Of a stretch of DNA of 64,000 bases, positions 53,758 through 62,864 are shown piece by piece. Made by a program: the position numbers and the translations under genes. The notes beneath the pieces were generated by a model. That model was given only the letters and a program-made list of their open reading frames with translations, ran no database searches and was not told the origin of the DNA. Position 1 is the stretch's first letter. Every line of letters begins with the position of its first letter. This DNA comes from an uncultured Clostridium sp. GTDB lineage: Bacteria; Bacillota; Clostridia; Oscillospirales; Acutalibacteraceae. The stretch covers positions 1 through 64,000 of the forward strand of contig CABRLN010000007.1 in the NCBI GenBank assembly GCA_902471875.1, written 5' to 3'.

Positions 53758-54666
53758 TTAATCTTTCATCATTGTAACAAGTACAGCCTTTTGGGCATGC
53801 AGTCTGTTTTCTGCCTCTTCAAAAATTTCACTTGCGTGTGCTTCGAATACATCTGCAGTAATTTCTTCTCCACGGTGTGCAGGCAAACAGTGCAGTACCA
53901 TACAATCCTTATTTGTTACACTCATAAGGTCAGCATTTACACAGTAGTCTTTAAATACCGCTGCACGCAACTTGGCCTCTTCTTCTTGTCCCATAGAAGC
54001 CCAAACATCAGTGTAAACAACATCTGCATTTTTAGCAGCATCCTTAGGTGATCTGTGCAATTCGAATTTATCGCCATATTCCTTGGCAAAATCAAGAATT
54101 TCCTGCGGGGGGTCATATCCTTCAGGACAAGCTATAGTTACGCTCATACCTGTTTTTAATCCGCCCACAATAAGGGAATTCGCCATGTTATTGCCGTCAC
54201 CTATGAAGCACATTTTTAAGCCTTCAAGCGAACCTTTAACTTCACGAATAGTCATTAAGTCTGCCATAACCTGACAAGGATGACAGAAATCTGTAAGTCC
54301 GTTAATAACAGGAATTGAACCATACTCGGCAAGTGCTTCAACCTCATCTTGTTCAAAGGTTCTTATCATAATTCCGTCTAAAAATCTTGAAAGAACCCTT
54401 GCAGTATCTTCAACAGGTTCACCACGTCCTATTTGCATATCGTTAGCTGATAAAAATAAAGGATAACCGCCAAGCTGATACATACCAACCTCAAAAGAAA
54501 CACGAGTTCTGGTTGACGCCTTTTGAAAAATCATTCCCAATGTTTTACCTGCCAAATGCTTGTGCTCAATACCATGCTTCTGCTCATATTTTAGTTGGTC
54601 TGCAAGGTTTAGCATTTCTATAATTTCTTTTCCACTATAATCTAATAGCTTTAAAAAGTGTTTCAT
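53758..54666 (-). CDS. argF: Ornithine carbamoyltransferase
   Basis: This enzyme condenses ornithine and carbamoyl phosphate to citrulline in the arginine pathway. The 302 residues carry KASTRTRVSFE (carbamoyl-phosphate loop, STRTR), DFCHPCQVMADL and MVLHCLPAHRGEEI (HCLP, ornithine site). It is the anabolic type by context, since it lies in the argGHCBD-F group. AAGGAG precedes the ATG. It follows the LRR lipoprotein gene by 29 bp and is the last gene of the operon. Confidence 0.97.
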   Translation of the reverse strand: MKHFLKLLDYSGKEIIEMLNLADQLKYEQKHGIEHKHLAGKTLGMIFQKASTRTRVSFEVGMYQLGGYPLFLSANDMQIGRGEPVEDTARVLSRFLDGIMIRTFEQDEVEALAEYGSIPVINGLTDFCHPCQVMADLMTIREVKGSLEGLKMCFIGDGNNMANSLIVGGLKTGMSVTIACPEGYDPPQEILDFAKEYGDKFELHRSPKDAAKNADVVYTDVWASMGQEEEAKLRAAVFKDYCVNADLMSVTNKDCMVLHCLPAHRGEEITADVFEAHASEIFEEAENRLHAQKAVLVTMMKD

Positions 54667-54695
54667 TTATTTTTCTCCTTAATATATTACTTTAA

Positions 54696-55403
54696 TTATA
54701 CAATTTCATATTTAATTTTGTTCTTTTTACAATAATTTGTTACAACACTGTTTTCAGGTGTGTAAATAGTAGTTTTTGGGGAAATCTGAAAATCATCAGC
54801 AATTTCTTTAATGGTTGCAGGAAGATGAAGTTCCTTCAAATTTGCATCACCATCACAGATATTTTCTAATTTTGTTAAGCCGTCATTAATGGTCAATTTT
54901 TCTAATGAGGTTACAAGGGTAAAAGCTCCTGCGCCTATAGTCTCAACACCACTTGGTAATTCAACCTCTTTTAATGCTGTTCTCGAAAAAGCATTAGTAC
55001 CTATAGACTTTAAAGAGCTAGGAAAATTAATTTCAGACAGCTTGGTACAATTGCGGAATGCACTGTTTCCAATAATCTCAACATTGTCAGGTAAAACTAC
55101 CTTTTCAAGATTTTTAGATGAGGTAAAGGTTACATCACCTATTTCCGTAACCTTCTTTCCTTCAGGCTCTTTTACCACTACTTCTGTTTTTTTATCATTA
55201 TCATTTACTGAATGTAATACAGCATTTCCATTATTGTCAACATAAAAACTGCAATCGCCCTCGTTTACTGAATTTGTTGAAACCGTACTTACAGTAGAAC
55301 TTGACCCAGGGTCTGAACTATTTTGACATCCACAAGAAGCACCGCATATTGCAATCATAGATACCATTGAAATAGCTATTAATGTTTTTAAAAATCGTTT
55401 CAT
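54696..55403 (-). CDS. Exported leucine-rich repeat (BspA-type) protein
   Basis: From the ATG at 55403 (AAGGAG nine bases upstream) the product is 235 residues. Residues 1-25 form a signal peptide (MKRFLKTLIAISMVSMIAICG). A cysteine cluster (SCGC) follows and may be lipidated, though the lipobox is not ideal. A Ser/Thr-rich linker comes next, then three or four leucine-rich repeats of the BspA kind (NLEKVVLPDNVEIIGNSAF, TKLSEINFPSSLKSIGTNAF, ALKEVELPSGVETIGAGAF). It is likely a cell-surface binding protein. It sits inside the arginine operon between argD and argF, with no obvious link to the pathway. Confidence 0.85.
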   Translation of the reverse strand: MKRFLKTLIAISMVSMIAICGASCGCQNSSDPGSSSTVSTVSTNSVNEGDCSFYVDNNGNAVLHSVNDNDKKTEVVVKEPEGKKVTEIGDVTFTSSKNLEKVVLPDNVEIIGNSAFRNCTKLSEINFPSSLKSIGTNAFSRTALKEVELPSGVETIGAGAFTLVTSLEKLTINDGLTKLENICDGDANLKELHLPATIKEIADDFQISPKTTIYTPENSVVTNYCKKNKIKYEIV

Positions 55404-55471
55404 TGTAAATTTCTCCTTTTTTTCATTTATCATATAAATTTTATATATTTTATCATATATTTATTTTAATT

Positions 55472-56641
55472 TTATAAACAACTCTTGAATATTTCAAGAC
55501 CTTTGTTTATTTCTTCTTGTGTAATGTTTAATGGAGGTAAAAAACGAATTAGAGTTTTTGCAGTAAGCACAAGCAAACCATTTTCTACACACTTAGCTGC
55601 AACCTCTTTTGCGTTATCTTTTTTAAGAACAACTCCTATCATCATACCCATACCACGAACCTCACTTACACCATCAATAGCAGTCAGTTGTTCTTTCATG
55701 TACTCTCCCTTTTGTTTAACTTCTGCTAAAAACACAGGTGTATTTACTCTTTTTAAAACCTCTAAAGCACCTGCACATGCAATAAGATTTCCGCCATAGG
55801 TCGTACCGTGTGCTCCTGCTGTCATAACATCAGAAAGCTTTTGATTACACAGACACACACCTATTGGCAAACCACCACCAATACCTTTTGCAGATGATAT
55901 GATGTCAGGTTTTATATCAAATTGTTCGTAGCAATACAAAGTACCTGTTCTTCCTACTCCTGTTTGAACCTCATCTATAATTAAAAGCAAATCATTTTCA
56001 TTACAATAATTTGCAAGTTCCTGTACAAAGCTTTTTTCAAGAGGATTTACACCACCCTCACCCTGTATTAGCTCAATCATAACAGCACATGTTTTTTCGT
56101 TTACCGCTTCTTTAACACTTGACATATCATTAGCTTTTGCAAAGACAAAACCTTCTGTAAAAGGAAAAAAGTAATTATGAAAAACTTCTTGTCCTGTAGC
56201 AGCAAGTGTTGTAATTGTTCTACCGTGAAAAGAATTTTGCAATGCTAAAATTTCTGTTCTTTTTTTTCCATACTTTTCAAAGCTGTACTTTCTTGCCAAT
56301 TTAATAGCACATTCATTAGCCTCTGCACCGCTGTTTGCAAAAAACACCTTGCTGAAGCCTGTAGCTTGGCAAAGACTTTTTGCAAGCTCCGTTTGCAAAG
56401 GGCTATAGTATAAATTAGAAATATGTTGAAGCTTTTCTGCCTGTGAAGCAACTGCATTAACCCAGCCGTCGTCACTGTAGCCAAGACAATTTACTCCAAT
56501 ACCGCTGGTAAAGTCTATATATTCTTTTCCGCTTTCGTCCCATGCCTTAGCTCCTTTACCTTTTACAAGAGCTACATTAAATCTGCCGTAGGTATGCATG
56601 ATGTTTTGATTGTCATCATCTTTAATTTGCTGTAATGTCAT
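55472..56641 (-). CDS. argD: Acetylornithine aminotransferase
   Basis: This PLP enzyme transfers an amino group to N-acetylglutamate semialdehyde. From the ATG at 56641 (AAGGAG eight bases upstream) it has 389 residues; a GTG three codons earlier has no good site. Motifs are DFTSGIGVNCLGY, FFANSGAEANECAIKLARKY, NSFHGRT, LIIDEVQTGVGRTGTLYCYEQF and ISSAKGIGGGLPIG with the PLP Lys. Clear class III layout. argF is separated from it by the LRR gene. Confidence 0.96.
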   Translation of the reverse strand: MTLQQIKDDDNQNIMHTYGRFNVALVKGKGAKAWDESGKEYIDFTSGIGVNCLGYSDDGWVNAVASQAEKLQHISNLYYSPLQTELAKSLCQATGFSKVFFANSGAEANECAIKLARKYSFEKYGKKRTEILALQNSFHGRTITTLAATGQEVFHNYFFPFTEGFVFAKANDMSSVKEAVNEKTCAVMIELIQGEGGVNPLEKSFVQELANYCNENDLLLIIDEVQTGVGRTGTLYCYEQFDIKPDIISSAKGIGGGLPIGVCLCNQKLSDVMTAGAHGTTYGGNLIACAGALEVLKRVNTPVFLAEVKQKGEYMKEQLTAIDGVSEVRGMGMMIGVVLKKDNAKEVAAKCVENGLLVLTAKTLIRFLPPLNITQEEINKGLEIFKSCL

Positions 56642-56665
56642 AAATACCACTCCTTAATATTAAGC

Positions 56666-57088
56666 TTACTTTTTCTCATATGAATAAACAAAAAGGTCGT
56701 CACGTTTTTCAAAGCCCAAGCTACTCCAAAACCCTTGTCCGCCTGAATTGTCCTGATAGGTAAAAATATGTGTTTTATATATTCCTTCCTGAGCAAGCCT
56801 TTCGATAGAGGTTTTAGCCATTGCTTTAGCTATACCCTTACGCCTGTATTCCGGCAAAACTGCCATATGGTGTATAAACCCTCGTCTGCCGTCGTGCCCT
56901 GCCAATACAGTACCGACTATTTTTCCATCTGCAACTGCAATTTGGCTTAAACCCTTGTTTCGGTTAAGATAATACTCTATTTCCTCTTTTTCGTCTGCCT
57001 TAGACAATGCCCGCTTAGAAGTAATCTGCCACATTGCAAAAATTTCGTCATAGCAGTCTATAGTCATTTCTTTAATTTGTACTGACAT
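56666..57088 (-). CDS. GNAT acetyltransferase in the arginine operon (YpeA-like)
   Basis: The 140 residues have motif A PEYRRKGIAKAM, VGTVLAGHDGRRGFIHHM before it, and GFWSSLGFEKRD at the end. It resembles E. coli YpeA, whose role is uncertain. It lies 52 bp downstream of argB and 24 bp before argD, inside the operon. Neither argJ nor a classical argA is present in the window, so N-acetylglutamate synthesis is a possible job (inference). The short 14-16 bp palindrome TTATGCA-AA-TGCATAA precedes it. Confidence 0.75.
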   Translation of the reverse strand: MSVQIKEMTIDCYDEIFAMWQITSKRALSKADEKEEIEYYLNRNKGLSQIAVADGKIVGTVLAGHDGRRGFIHHMAVLPEYRRKGIAKAMAKTSIERLAQEGIYKTHIFTYQDNSGGQGFWSSLGFEKRDDLFVYSYEKK

Positions 57089-57117
57089 AACACACCTCGA
57101 TTTTTATTTATGCAAAT

Positions 57118-57133
57118 GCATAATACTCTACCT
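57118..57133. promoter_or_regulatory. Short palindrome before the argB/argD-side GNAT
   Basis: TTATGCA, AA, TGCATAA: perfect 7-bp arms with a two-base spacer, between argB and the GNAT gene. It shares TGCAT with the ARG boxes at 62594 and 62749, but the spacing does not fit an ARG box. Confidence 0.3.
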
Positions 57134-57140
57134 GCAAAGA

Positions 57141-57998
57141 TTAATAAAACATTGTACCAATGCCCTCGTCAGAAAACAGCTCAATAAGAATGGAATGCTC
57201 AATTCTGCCATCTATAATGTGGGTGCGTTTTACACCTCTTCTTACAGCCTCTACACAACAATCTATTTTAGGTATCATACCGCCGCTTATAATTCCCTCT
57301 TTTTTAAGCATAGGTACTTCACTTACATTTACAACCGGAATTAAAGTATCTTCATCATCCTTATCTCTTAGCAAACCACGAATATCTGTCATTAAAATAA
57401 GCTTGCAAGCACCAAGTTTTGCGGCAATTTGTGCAGCTGCAACATCGGCATTAACATTGTAAACATTGCCGTCATATCCACCTGCAATGGTTGAAATAAT
57501 AGGTACATATCCGTTACTAATAGCGTCATTAATAACCTTTGTATTAACCTCTCTTATTTCCCCTACATAACCAAGGTCTTCGGCTGTTACCAACTTATCT
57601 GCCATAAGCATTTTGCCGTCAAGTCCGCACAAGCCTACAGCTTTTCCACTGTGGTCGTTAAGGCATTGTACAAGGCTTTTATTTACCTTACCTGCAAGCA
57701 CCATTTGAACAATATCCATTGTTTCACTGTCTGTAACACGCATACCGTTAATAAATTTGCTTTCTTTGCCTGTTTTTTTAAGCATTTGGCTTATTTCAGG
57801 ACCACCGCCGTGAACCAAAACAACATTTACCCCTACCAAACGCATTAGTACAATATCACTCATAACGGCACTTTTAAGCTCAGGACTTATCATAGCGTTG
57901 CCACCGTATTTTACCACAATAGTTTCACCCGAGTATTTTTGAATATATGGAAGAGCTTGAATTAGCACATTGGCTCTTTCTTCGTTAGAAATATCCAT
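57141..57998 (-). CDS. argB: Acetylglutamate kinase
   Basis: This enzyme phosphorylates N-acetylglutamate, an early committed step of arginine synthesis. The 285 residues have the amino-acid kinase fold: VVKYGGNAMIS, VLVHGGGPEISQML, MTDIRGLL (ATP site) and SGGMIPKIDCCVEAVRRG. The N-terminal helix EERANVLIQALPYIQKY is the kind seen in arginine-feedback-sensitive hexameric kinases. It sits between the two GNAT genes. Confidence 0.97.
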   Translation of the reverse strand: MDISNEERANVLIQALPYIQKYSGETIVVKYGGNAMISPELKSAVMSDIVLMRLVGVNVVLVHGGGPEISQMLKKTGKESKFINGMRVTDSETMDIVQMVLAGKVNKSLVQCLNDHSGKAVGLCGLDGKMLMADKLVTAEDLGYVGEIREVNTKVINDAISNGYVPIISTIAGGYDGNVYNVNADVAAAQIAAKLGACKLILMTDIRGLLRDKDDEDTLIPVVNVSEVPMLKKEGIISGGMIPKIDCCVEAVRRGVKRTHIIDGRIEHSILIELFSDEGIGTMFY

Positions 57999-58076
57999 TT
58001 TTATTTCCTCTCTGTTTTCTTAATACTTTAAGTTTTGTTAATCAAATTAATACATTAAAATTTATTATTACAAATA

Positions 58077-58553
58077 TTATTGCAATAAATTTACCATTAT
58101 GTATTCTTCTTCGTTTTCATCTACAATTTCAAAACCAACATTTTTATACATCTTTACAGCATAGTTTTCTTTTTGAACAGCAAGTGAAGCTTGTTTATAT
58201 CCACCTTTTTTCAGGACTGAAAGCATTTTTTTCATCATATCTGTCCCTATTCCATAACCACGGTATTCTTTATACAAAGAAATTGCAAATGATGGTGTTT
58301 TATCATCAATATGACCATAGTCATTCATAATTCTAACCCAAACTGCACCTACAATTTTTTCTTCAACTTCTGCAATTAAGCATAAATCATCTTTTTCAGT
58401 ACCAAAATTAGAAATATAAACCTGTAATTCAGGAGAATTTATTATTGATGTCGCCGGTGGTTCTACGCCATCAGGAATAAAAATAGCTTCATACAAAAAA
58501 TTACCTAGTAACAAATATTCAGATTCTTTCATTTCTCGTATAATGTAGTTCAT
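58077..58553 (-). CDS. GNAT family N-acetyltransferase between argC and argB
   Basis: From the ATG at 58553 (GGAG six bases upstream) the product has 158 residues. It begins MNYIIREMKESEYLLLGNFLYEAIF, and the acetyl-CoA loop is LYKEYRGYGIGTDMMKKML, with MYKNVGFEIVDE at the end. It is dissimilar to the 140-residue GNAT of the same operon. Its substrate is unknown; it may acetylate glutamate or serve elsewhere. Confidence 0.75.
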   Translation of the reverse strand: MNYIIREMKESEYLLLGNFLYEAIFIPDGVEPPATSIINSPELQVYISNFGTEKDDLCLIAEVEEKIVGAVWVRIMNDYGHIDDKTPSFAISLYKEYRGYGIGTDMMKKMLSVLKKGGYKQASLAVQKENYAVKMYKNVGFEIVDENEEEYIMVNLLQ

Positions 58554-58668
58554 AATAATCTCCAAAATCAAAATTTTTAAATACGTTATTCAACACCATT
58601 TCTAAAACAAAATTTTTTTAATTTTACATATGAATACTATGGTTATTTTTTAATAATTTCTCTAAAAT

Positions 58669-59703
58669 TTAGAAAGCAGGAGGTATAATTTTAAGTCCTG
58701 TTTTTTCGTTTAAACCACATACAATATTCATATTCTGAATAGCTTGTCCTGCCGCACCCTTTACCATATTGTCAATAGCAGAAACAGCAACAAGTGTACC
58801 TGTACGATTGTCCATATGCAGTGAAACATCACCGAAATTTGAATATTTTATATTGTGAATATCTGCAACCTGTCCCTTTGGAAGAAGTCTTACAAAATAT
58901 TCATCAGCATAAAATTCTTCATAAACTTTTCTTACCTGTTCCTCTGTAACACCCTCTTTAAGCGGTGCATAAACCGTAGATAAAATACCTCTGTTTACAG
59001 GAAGTAAATGAGGAACAAATGTTATTTTTACAGGCTTGCCTGCCAAATGAGAAAGGGTTTGTTCAATCTCAGGTGTATGACGGTGGCTTGCTACCTTGTA
59101 AGGGTGAAATCCTTCGTTAAGGTCGGTAAAATGAGTATTCTGTGAAAGACCTCTGCCTGCACCTGTTGCACCGCTTTTACAGTCTGCAATAATCCCCTTT
59201 GTTTCTACCAAACCCTTTGCAACAGCAGGACCAATAGCCAACGGTACGCCTGTTGTATAACAGCCCGGGTTTGCAATGGTTTTTTTACCCTTTATATTAT
59301 CTCTGAAAAATTCAGGCAGAGCATAAACAGAGTTTTTGTGAAGCTCTTTGTCAATATATTCGCCACCATACCATTCTTTATAATCATCTTCGCTTTCAAG
59401 TCTGAAATCGGCACCAAGGTCAATAAAAATTTTATCCTTATCAAAGCAAATCTTTGCAAGTTCTTGCGATAAACCGTGTGGCAATGCTGCAAAAATAACC
59501 TCACTTTTTTCTACAACATCATCTGCATTCTCACAAACCATATCGTTTAAACTGTAATAAGCAGGGTAAACCTCGCTAATAGCCTTACCCTCAAAGCTTA
59601 CTGAGCTTATTGCTGTAACCTCTGCCTGCGGGTGCCCCATAAGCAAACGTACAAGCTCTGCACCTGCGTATCCTGTTGCACCTATAATACCAACCTTTAT
59701 CAT
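58669..59703 (-). CDS. argC: N-acetyl-gamma-glutamyl-phosphate reductase
   Basis: This NADPH-dependent enzyme gives N-acetylglutamate semialdehyde. The 344 residues carry the nucleotide-binding GIIGATGYAGAELVRLL at the N terminus, NPGCYTTGVPLAI with the catalytic Cys, KSGATGAGRGLSQNTHF, and HRHTPEIEQ with the catalytic His. It has the length and order of the long-form family. Located between argH and the 158-residue GNAT. Confidence 0.97.
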   Translation of the reverse strand: MIKVGIIGATGYAGAELVRLLMGHPQAEVTAISSVSFEGKAISEVYPAYYSLNDMVCENADDVVEKSEVIFAALPHGLSQELAKICFDKDKIFIDLGADFRLESEDDYKEWYGGEYIDKELHKNSVYALPEFFRDNIKGKKTIANPGCYTTGVPLAIGPAVAKGLVETKGIIADCKSGATGAGRGLSQNTHFTDLNEGFHPYKVASHRHTPEIEQTLSHLAGKPVKITFVPHLLPVNRGILSTVYAPLKEGVTEEQVRKVYEEFYADEYFVRLLPKGQVADIHNIKYSNFGDVSLHMDNRTGTLVAVSAIDNMVKGAAGQAIQNMNIVCGLNEKTGLKIIPPAF

Positions 59704-59809
59704 TTTATCATCTCTTTCTTTAAGCTTTTAAATCTTAAAAGGATTGTCCTAATTTTTACATCTTACAAAAAATAGAAACTTTATATTCTAATAATTCCTA
59801 TACAAATTA

Positions 59810-61174
59810 TTATTTCAGTAATTCTCTAACCTCTTTAACAGCGTTAAGAACATTTGCCGGTCCGCCGTATGGGCTGCGTTCGTTTACACATTTTTCAAGT
59901 GAAATGGCTTCGTAAACACCCTCGTCAAACATATCACAAACAGCTTTATATTCTTCTATCGGCAAGGTTTCAAGGGTTTCTCCCTTTTCAATACAAATAG
60001 CAACCAATGAGCCTGTTGCCTTGTAGGCATCTCTAAACGGCAAACCTTTTTTAACAAGATAGTCAGCACAGTCTGTAGCATTAATAAATCCGCCTGCTGC
60101 AGCTTTACGCATATTTTGCGGAATAACTGTCATTGTGTCAAGCATTGGGGTAAATGCTGTAATGCACATTTTAACGGTATCAACAGCGTCAAATATCGCC
60201 TCTTTGTCCTCCTGCATATCCTTGTTATAGGCAAGTGCTATACCCTTCATAGCTGTAAGTAATGCCTGTAAATCACCAAAAACTCTGCCCGATTTACCGC
60301 GAACAAGTTCTGCGATGTCAGGGTTTTTCTTTTGCGGCATAATTGAAGAGCCGGTTGAAAAAGCGTCGTCAAGCTCAATAAACTTAAACTCCCACGAACA
60401 CCACATAATTATTTCTTCAGAAAATCTTGACAAATGAACCATAATAATTGACAAATCAGAAGCAAGCTCTAAACAGAAATCTCTGTCAGAAACGCCGTCA
60501 AGGCTGTTGCGAGTCATGCTGTCAAAGTCCAAAAGCTTAGTTGTAATATTTCTGTCAATAGGGTAGGTTGTACAAGCAAGCGCACCGCTGCCTAATGGAT
60601 TAACATTCATTCTTTTTTGTGTGTCTTCTAAACGGGATAGGTCACGAAGTAACATTTCGGCATAAGCCATAAGGTGATGTCCAAAGGTTATAGGCTGCGC
60701 TCTTTGCAAATGTGTATAACCAGGCATAACCGTTGCGGCATATTGTTCTGCCTTATTGCAAATAACCTCAATTAAACTTTTAACAAGAGATTTTAATTCA
60801 TCTATCTGATTACGCAGGTAAAGTCTTACGTCAAGTGCAACCTGGTCGTTACGGCTGCGTGCTGTGTGGAGTCTTTTTCCGGCGTCACCCAGTCTTTTTG
60901 TTAATTCACCCTCAATAAATGTGTGAATATCCTCTGCCTCCATATCAATTTCCAGCTTACCATTTTCAATGTCTGCAAGAATTTCTTGCAAGCCTTTACA
61001 AATAATTTCTGACTGGTCCTTTGCTATAATACCACACTCACCAAGCATAGTTGCGTGGGCAATACTGCCTGTAATATCTTCTTTATACATTCTGCTGTCG
61101 AATGATATAGATGAGTTAAAATCGTTTGTTGTTTTGCTTATTTCTTTTTGAAATCTGCCTGTCCACAGCTTCAT
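59810..61174 (-). CDS. argH: Argininosuccinate lyase
   Basis: This enzyme splits argininosuccinate to arginine and fumarate, the last step of the pathway. The 454 residues have the fumarase-superfamily pattern: WTGRFQK at the N terminus, HTARSRNDQVALDVRLYLR, MPGYTHLQRAQPITFGHH, and the signature GSSIMPQKKNPDIAELVRG with the catalytic Ser. It follows argG by 90 bp and is followed by argC. No gap or frameshift was seen. Confidence 0.98.
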   Translation of the reverse strand: MKLWTGRFQKEISKTTNDFNSSISFDSRMYKEDITGSIAHATMLGECGIIAKDQSEIICKGLQEILADIENGKLEIDMEAEDIHTFIEGELTKRLGDAGKRLHTARSRNDQVALDVRLYLRNQIDELKSLVKSLIEVICNKAEQYAATVMPGYTHLQRAQPITFGHHLMAYAEMLLRDLSRLEDTQKRMNVNPLGSGALACTTYPIDRNITTKLLDFDSMTRNSLDGVSDRDFCLELASDLSIIMVHLSRFSEEIIMWCSWEFKFIELDDAFSTGSSIMPQKKNPDIAELVRGKSGRVFGDLQALLTAMKGIALAYNKDMQEDKEAIFDAVDTVKMCITAFTPMLDTMTVIPQNMRKAAAGGFINATDCADYLVKKGLPFRDAYKATGSLVAICIEKGETLETLPIEEYKAVCDMFDEGVYEAISLEKCVNERSPYGGPANVLNAVKEVRELLK

Positions 61175-61264
61175 TTATTTTCACCTCATAAATTAGTATA
61201 TGGGACGAGCGACAAAAGCACCCGTCCCTTTACAGTTTAAATTGCTATTTAATACTGTGGCTAA

Positions 61265-62494
61265 TTACTTAATTAAGCCCTTCTTTGCTCTTACCTCTAT
61301 TGGAAGACCAAACAGATTAATAAAGCCCTCTGAATCGTTCTGGTCGTAAACCTCGTCTTCATCGAATGTAGCAATTTCTTCATCATACAGTGAATATGGA
61401 GAAGTTACGCCTGCATCGATAATATTGCCCTTGTACAGCTTAAACTTAACGTCACCTGTTACAGTCTGCTGTGTGCTGTCAACAAAAGCCGAAATAGCTT
61501 CTCTTAGAGGTGTGTACCACTGACCGTAATATACAAGCTCTGCAAAACGGTTTGCAACAACCTCTTTGTAATGCTGAGTATCTCTGTCAAGGCAAATTTC
61601 TTCAAGCTTAGCGTGAGCAGCATACAAAATTGTACCACCCGGTGTTTCATATACACCTCTTGCTTTCATACCAACAAGTCTGTTTTCGACAATGTCAGTA
61701 ATACCAATACCGTTTTCACCACCAAGCTTATTTAGCTTTTTAATAATAGAAACGCCGTCTAGCTTTTCACCGTCAACAGCTACAGGAATACCCTTTTCAA
61801 AAGAGATTGTAACATATGTTGGCTCATCAGGAGCCTGTTCAGGAGATACGCCAAGCTCTAAAAAGCCTTCTTTATTATACATTGGTTCGTTTGCAGGGTC
61901 TTCAAGGTCAAGTCCCTCGTGTGATAGATGCCATAGGTTTTTATCTTTTGAGTAATTTGTTTCTCTGTTAATTTTTAGAGGAATTTGCTTAGCCTCTGCA
62001 TAAGCAATCTCTTCTTCTCTTGATTTAAACTCCCATGTTCTCCATGGTGCAATAATTGTCATGTCCGGTGCATATGCTTTAATAGCAAGCTCAAAACGAA
62101 CCTGGTCATTACCCTTACCTGTACAGCCGTGACAAATAGCGTCAGCACCCTCTGCTTTAGCAATTTCTACAAGTCTTTTTGCAATAATAGGTCTTGCAAA
62201 TGAAGTACCCAACAGATATTTACCCTCGTAAACAGCACCTGCTTTAATTGTAGGAAATACATATTCTTCAACAAATTCTTTATTTAAATCTTCAATATAT
62301 AGCTTTGAAGCACCTGTTGCAATAGCCTTTTCTTCAAGACCCTCAAGCTCTGTACCCTGACCAACATCACCAGACACTGCAATAACCTCGCAGTTGTTAT
62401 AATTTTCTTTCAACCAAGGAATTATAATTGATGTATCAAGACCGCCTGAGTAAGCAAGTACAACCTTTTTTACCTCTTTTTTCTTCTTTGCCAT
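61265..62494 (-). CDS. argG: Argininosuccinate synthase
   Basis: This ATP-dependent enzyme joins citrulline and aspartate. The 409 residues carry AYSGGLDTSIIIPWL (PP-loop, near residue 14), the citrulline-binding LARPIIAKRLVEIA, ATGKGNDQVRFE-like segment CTGKGNDQVRFELA, and the tetramerisation C terminus. It is the first gene of the arginine operon. Its promoter at 62560-62587 lies just downstream of an ARG box. Confidence 0.98.
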   Translation of the reverse strand: MAKKKKEVKKVVLAYSGGLDTSIIIPWLKENYNNCEVIAVSGDVGQGTELEGLEEKAIATGASKLYIEDLNKEFVEEYVFPTIKAGAVYEGKYLLGTSFARPIIAKRLVEIAKAEGADAICHGCTGKGNDQVRFELAIKAYAPDMTIIAPWRTWEFKSREEEIAYAEAKQIPLKINRETNYSKDKNLWHLSHEGLDLEDPANEPMYNKEGFLELGVSPEQAPDEPTYVTISFEKGIPVAVDGEKLDGVSIIKKLNKLGGENGIGITDIVENRLVGMKARGVYETPGGTILYAAHAKLEEICLDRDTQHYKEVVANRFAELVYYGQWYTPLREAISAFVDSTQQTVTGDVKFKLYKGNIIDAGVTSPYSLYDEEIATFDEDEVYDQNDSEGFINLFGLPIEVRAKKGLIK

Positions 62495-62559
62495 TGTAAT
62501 GACCTCCTGTATATTTAAAAATTCTTTTAAATTCTTTAAATTTATTAATTACAAGTTAT

Positions 62560-62587
62560 ATTATACTCACCTTATACAAAAAATCAA
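62560..62587 (-). promoter_or_regulatory. arg operon promoter
   Basis: On the minus strand TTGATT (62582-62587), 16 bases, TATAAT (62560-62565). The leader to the argG ATG would be about 60 nt. Confidence 0.6.
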
Positions 62588-62593
62588 GGTTAT

Positions 62594-62611
62594 TTTGCAT
62601 ATTTATTCATT
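62594..62611 (-). promoter_or_regulatory. ARG box 1 (ArgR operator)
   Basis: TTTGCATATTTATTCATT fits the ArgR consensus TNTGNATWWWWATNCANA at every defined position but the last. It begins seven bases upstream of the -35 box of the argG promoter, a place from which an ArgR hexamer would repress. Confidence 0.7.
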
Positions 62612-62748
62612 CACTATGTTTTTTGTATCATTAACTATTTTATTTTAACATATTAAATAATTTATTTTTATTTTATCCACATTTTCAACATATTTATCGA
62701 CATTTTATTGTTTGCACTTATATTGCCTGTATACAATATTCAAATATT

Positions 62749-62766
62749 TTTGCATATTTATTCACA
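62749..62766. promoter_or_regulatory. ARG box 2 (ArgR operator)
   Basis: TTTGCATATTTATTCACA fits the ArgR consensus at all defined positions and shares its first 16 bases with box 1, 155 bp away. It lies 14 bases upstream of the plus-strand promoter at 62780-62808, so it may also affect the flavin reductase gene, or join box 1 in a repression loop. Confidence 0.7.
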
Positions 62767-62779
62767 TATACGATAATAG

Positions 62780-62808
62780 TTGTATATTTAAAAGAGTAAT
62801 GCTATAAT
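62780..62808 (+). promoter_or_regulatory. Promoter of the flavin reductase-SDR pair
   Basis: TTGTAT (62780-62785), 17 bases, TATAAT (62803-62808), 57 bases before the start codon. Confidence 0.6.
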
Positions 62809-62864
62809 TATTTAACAGCCTAATTATTATTGTATGGCAATACTTTTATAAAGGAGATTTTGCT

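Noticed and set aside
61203..61231. Hairpin GGGACG/CGTCCC between argG and argH as a terminator
   Set aside because: The stem is only six bases with a long loop and no T-run; the operon most likely continues through it.
62495..62864. T-box or other riboswitch in front of argG
   Set aside because: The predicted leader is only about 60 nt, and no T-box motif (TGGNACCGCG) or terminator-antiterminator pair is visible; ARG boxes account for the regulation.
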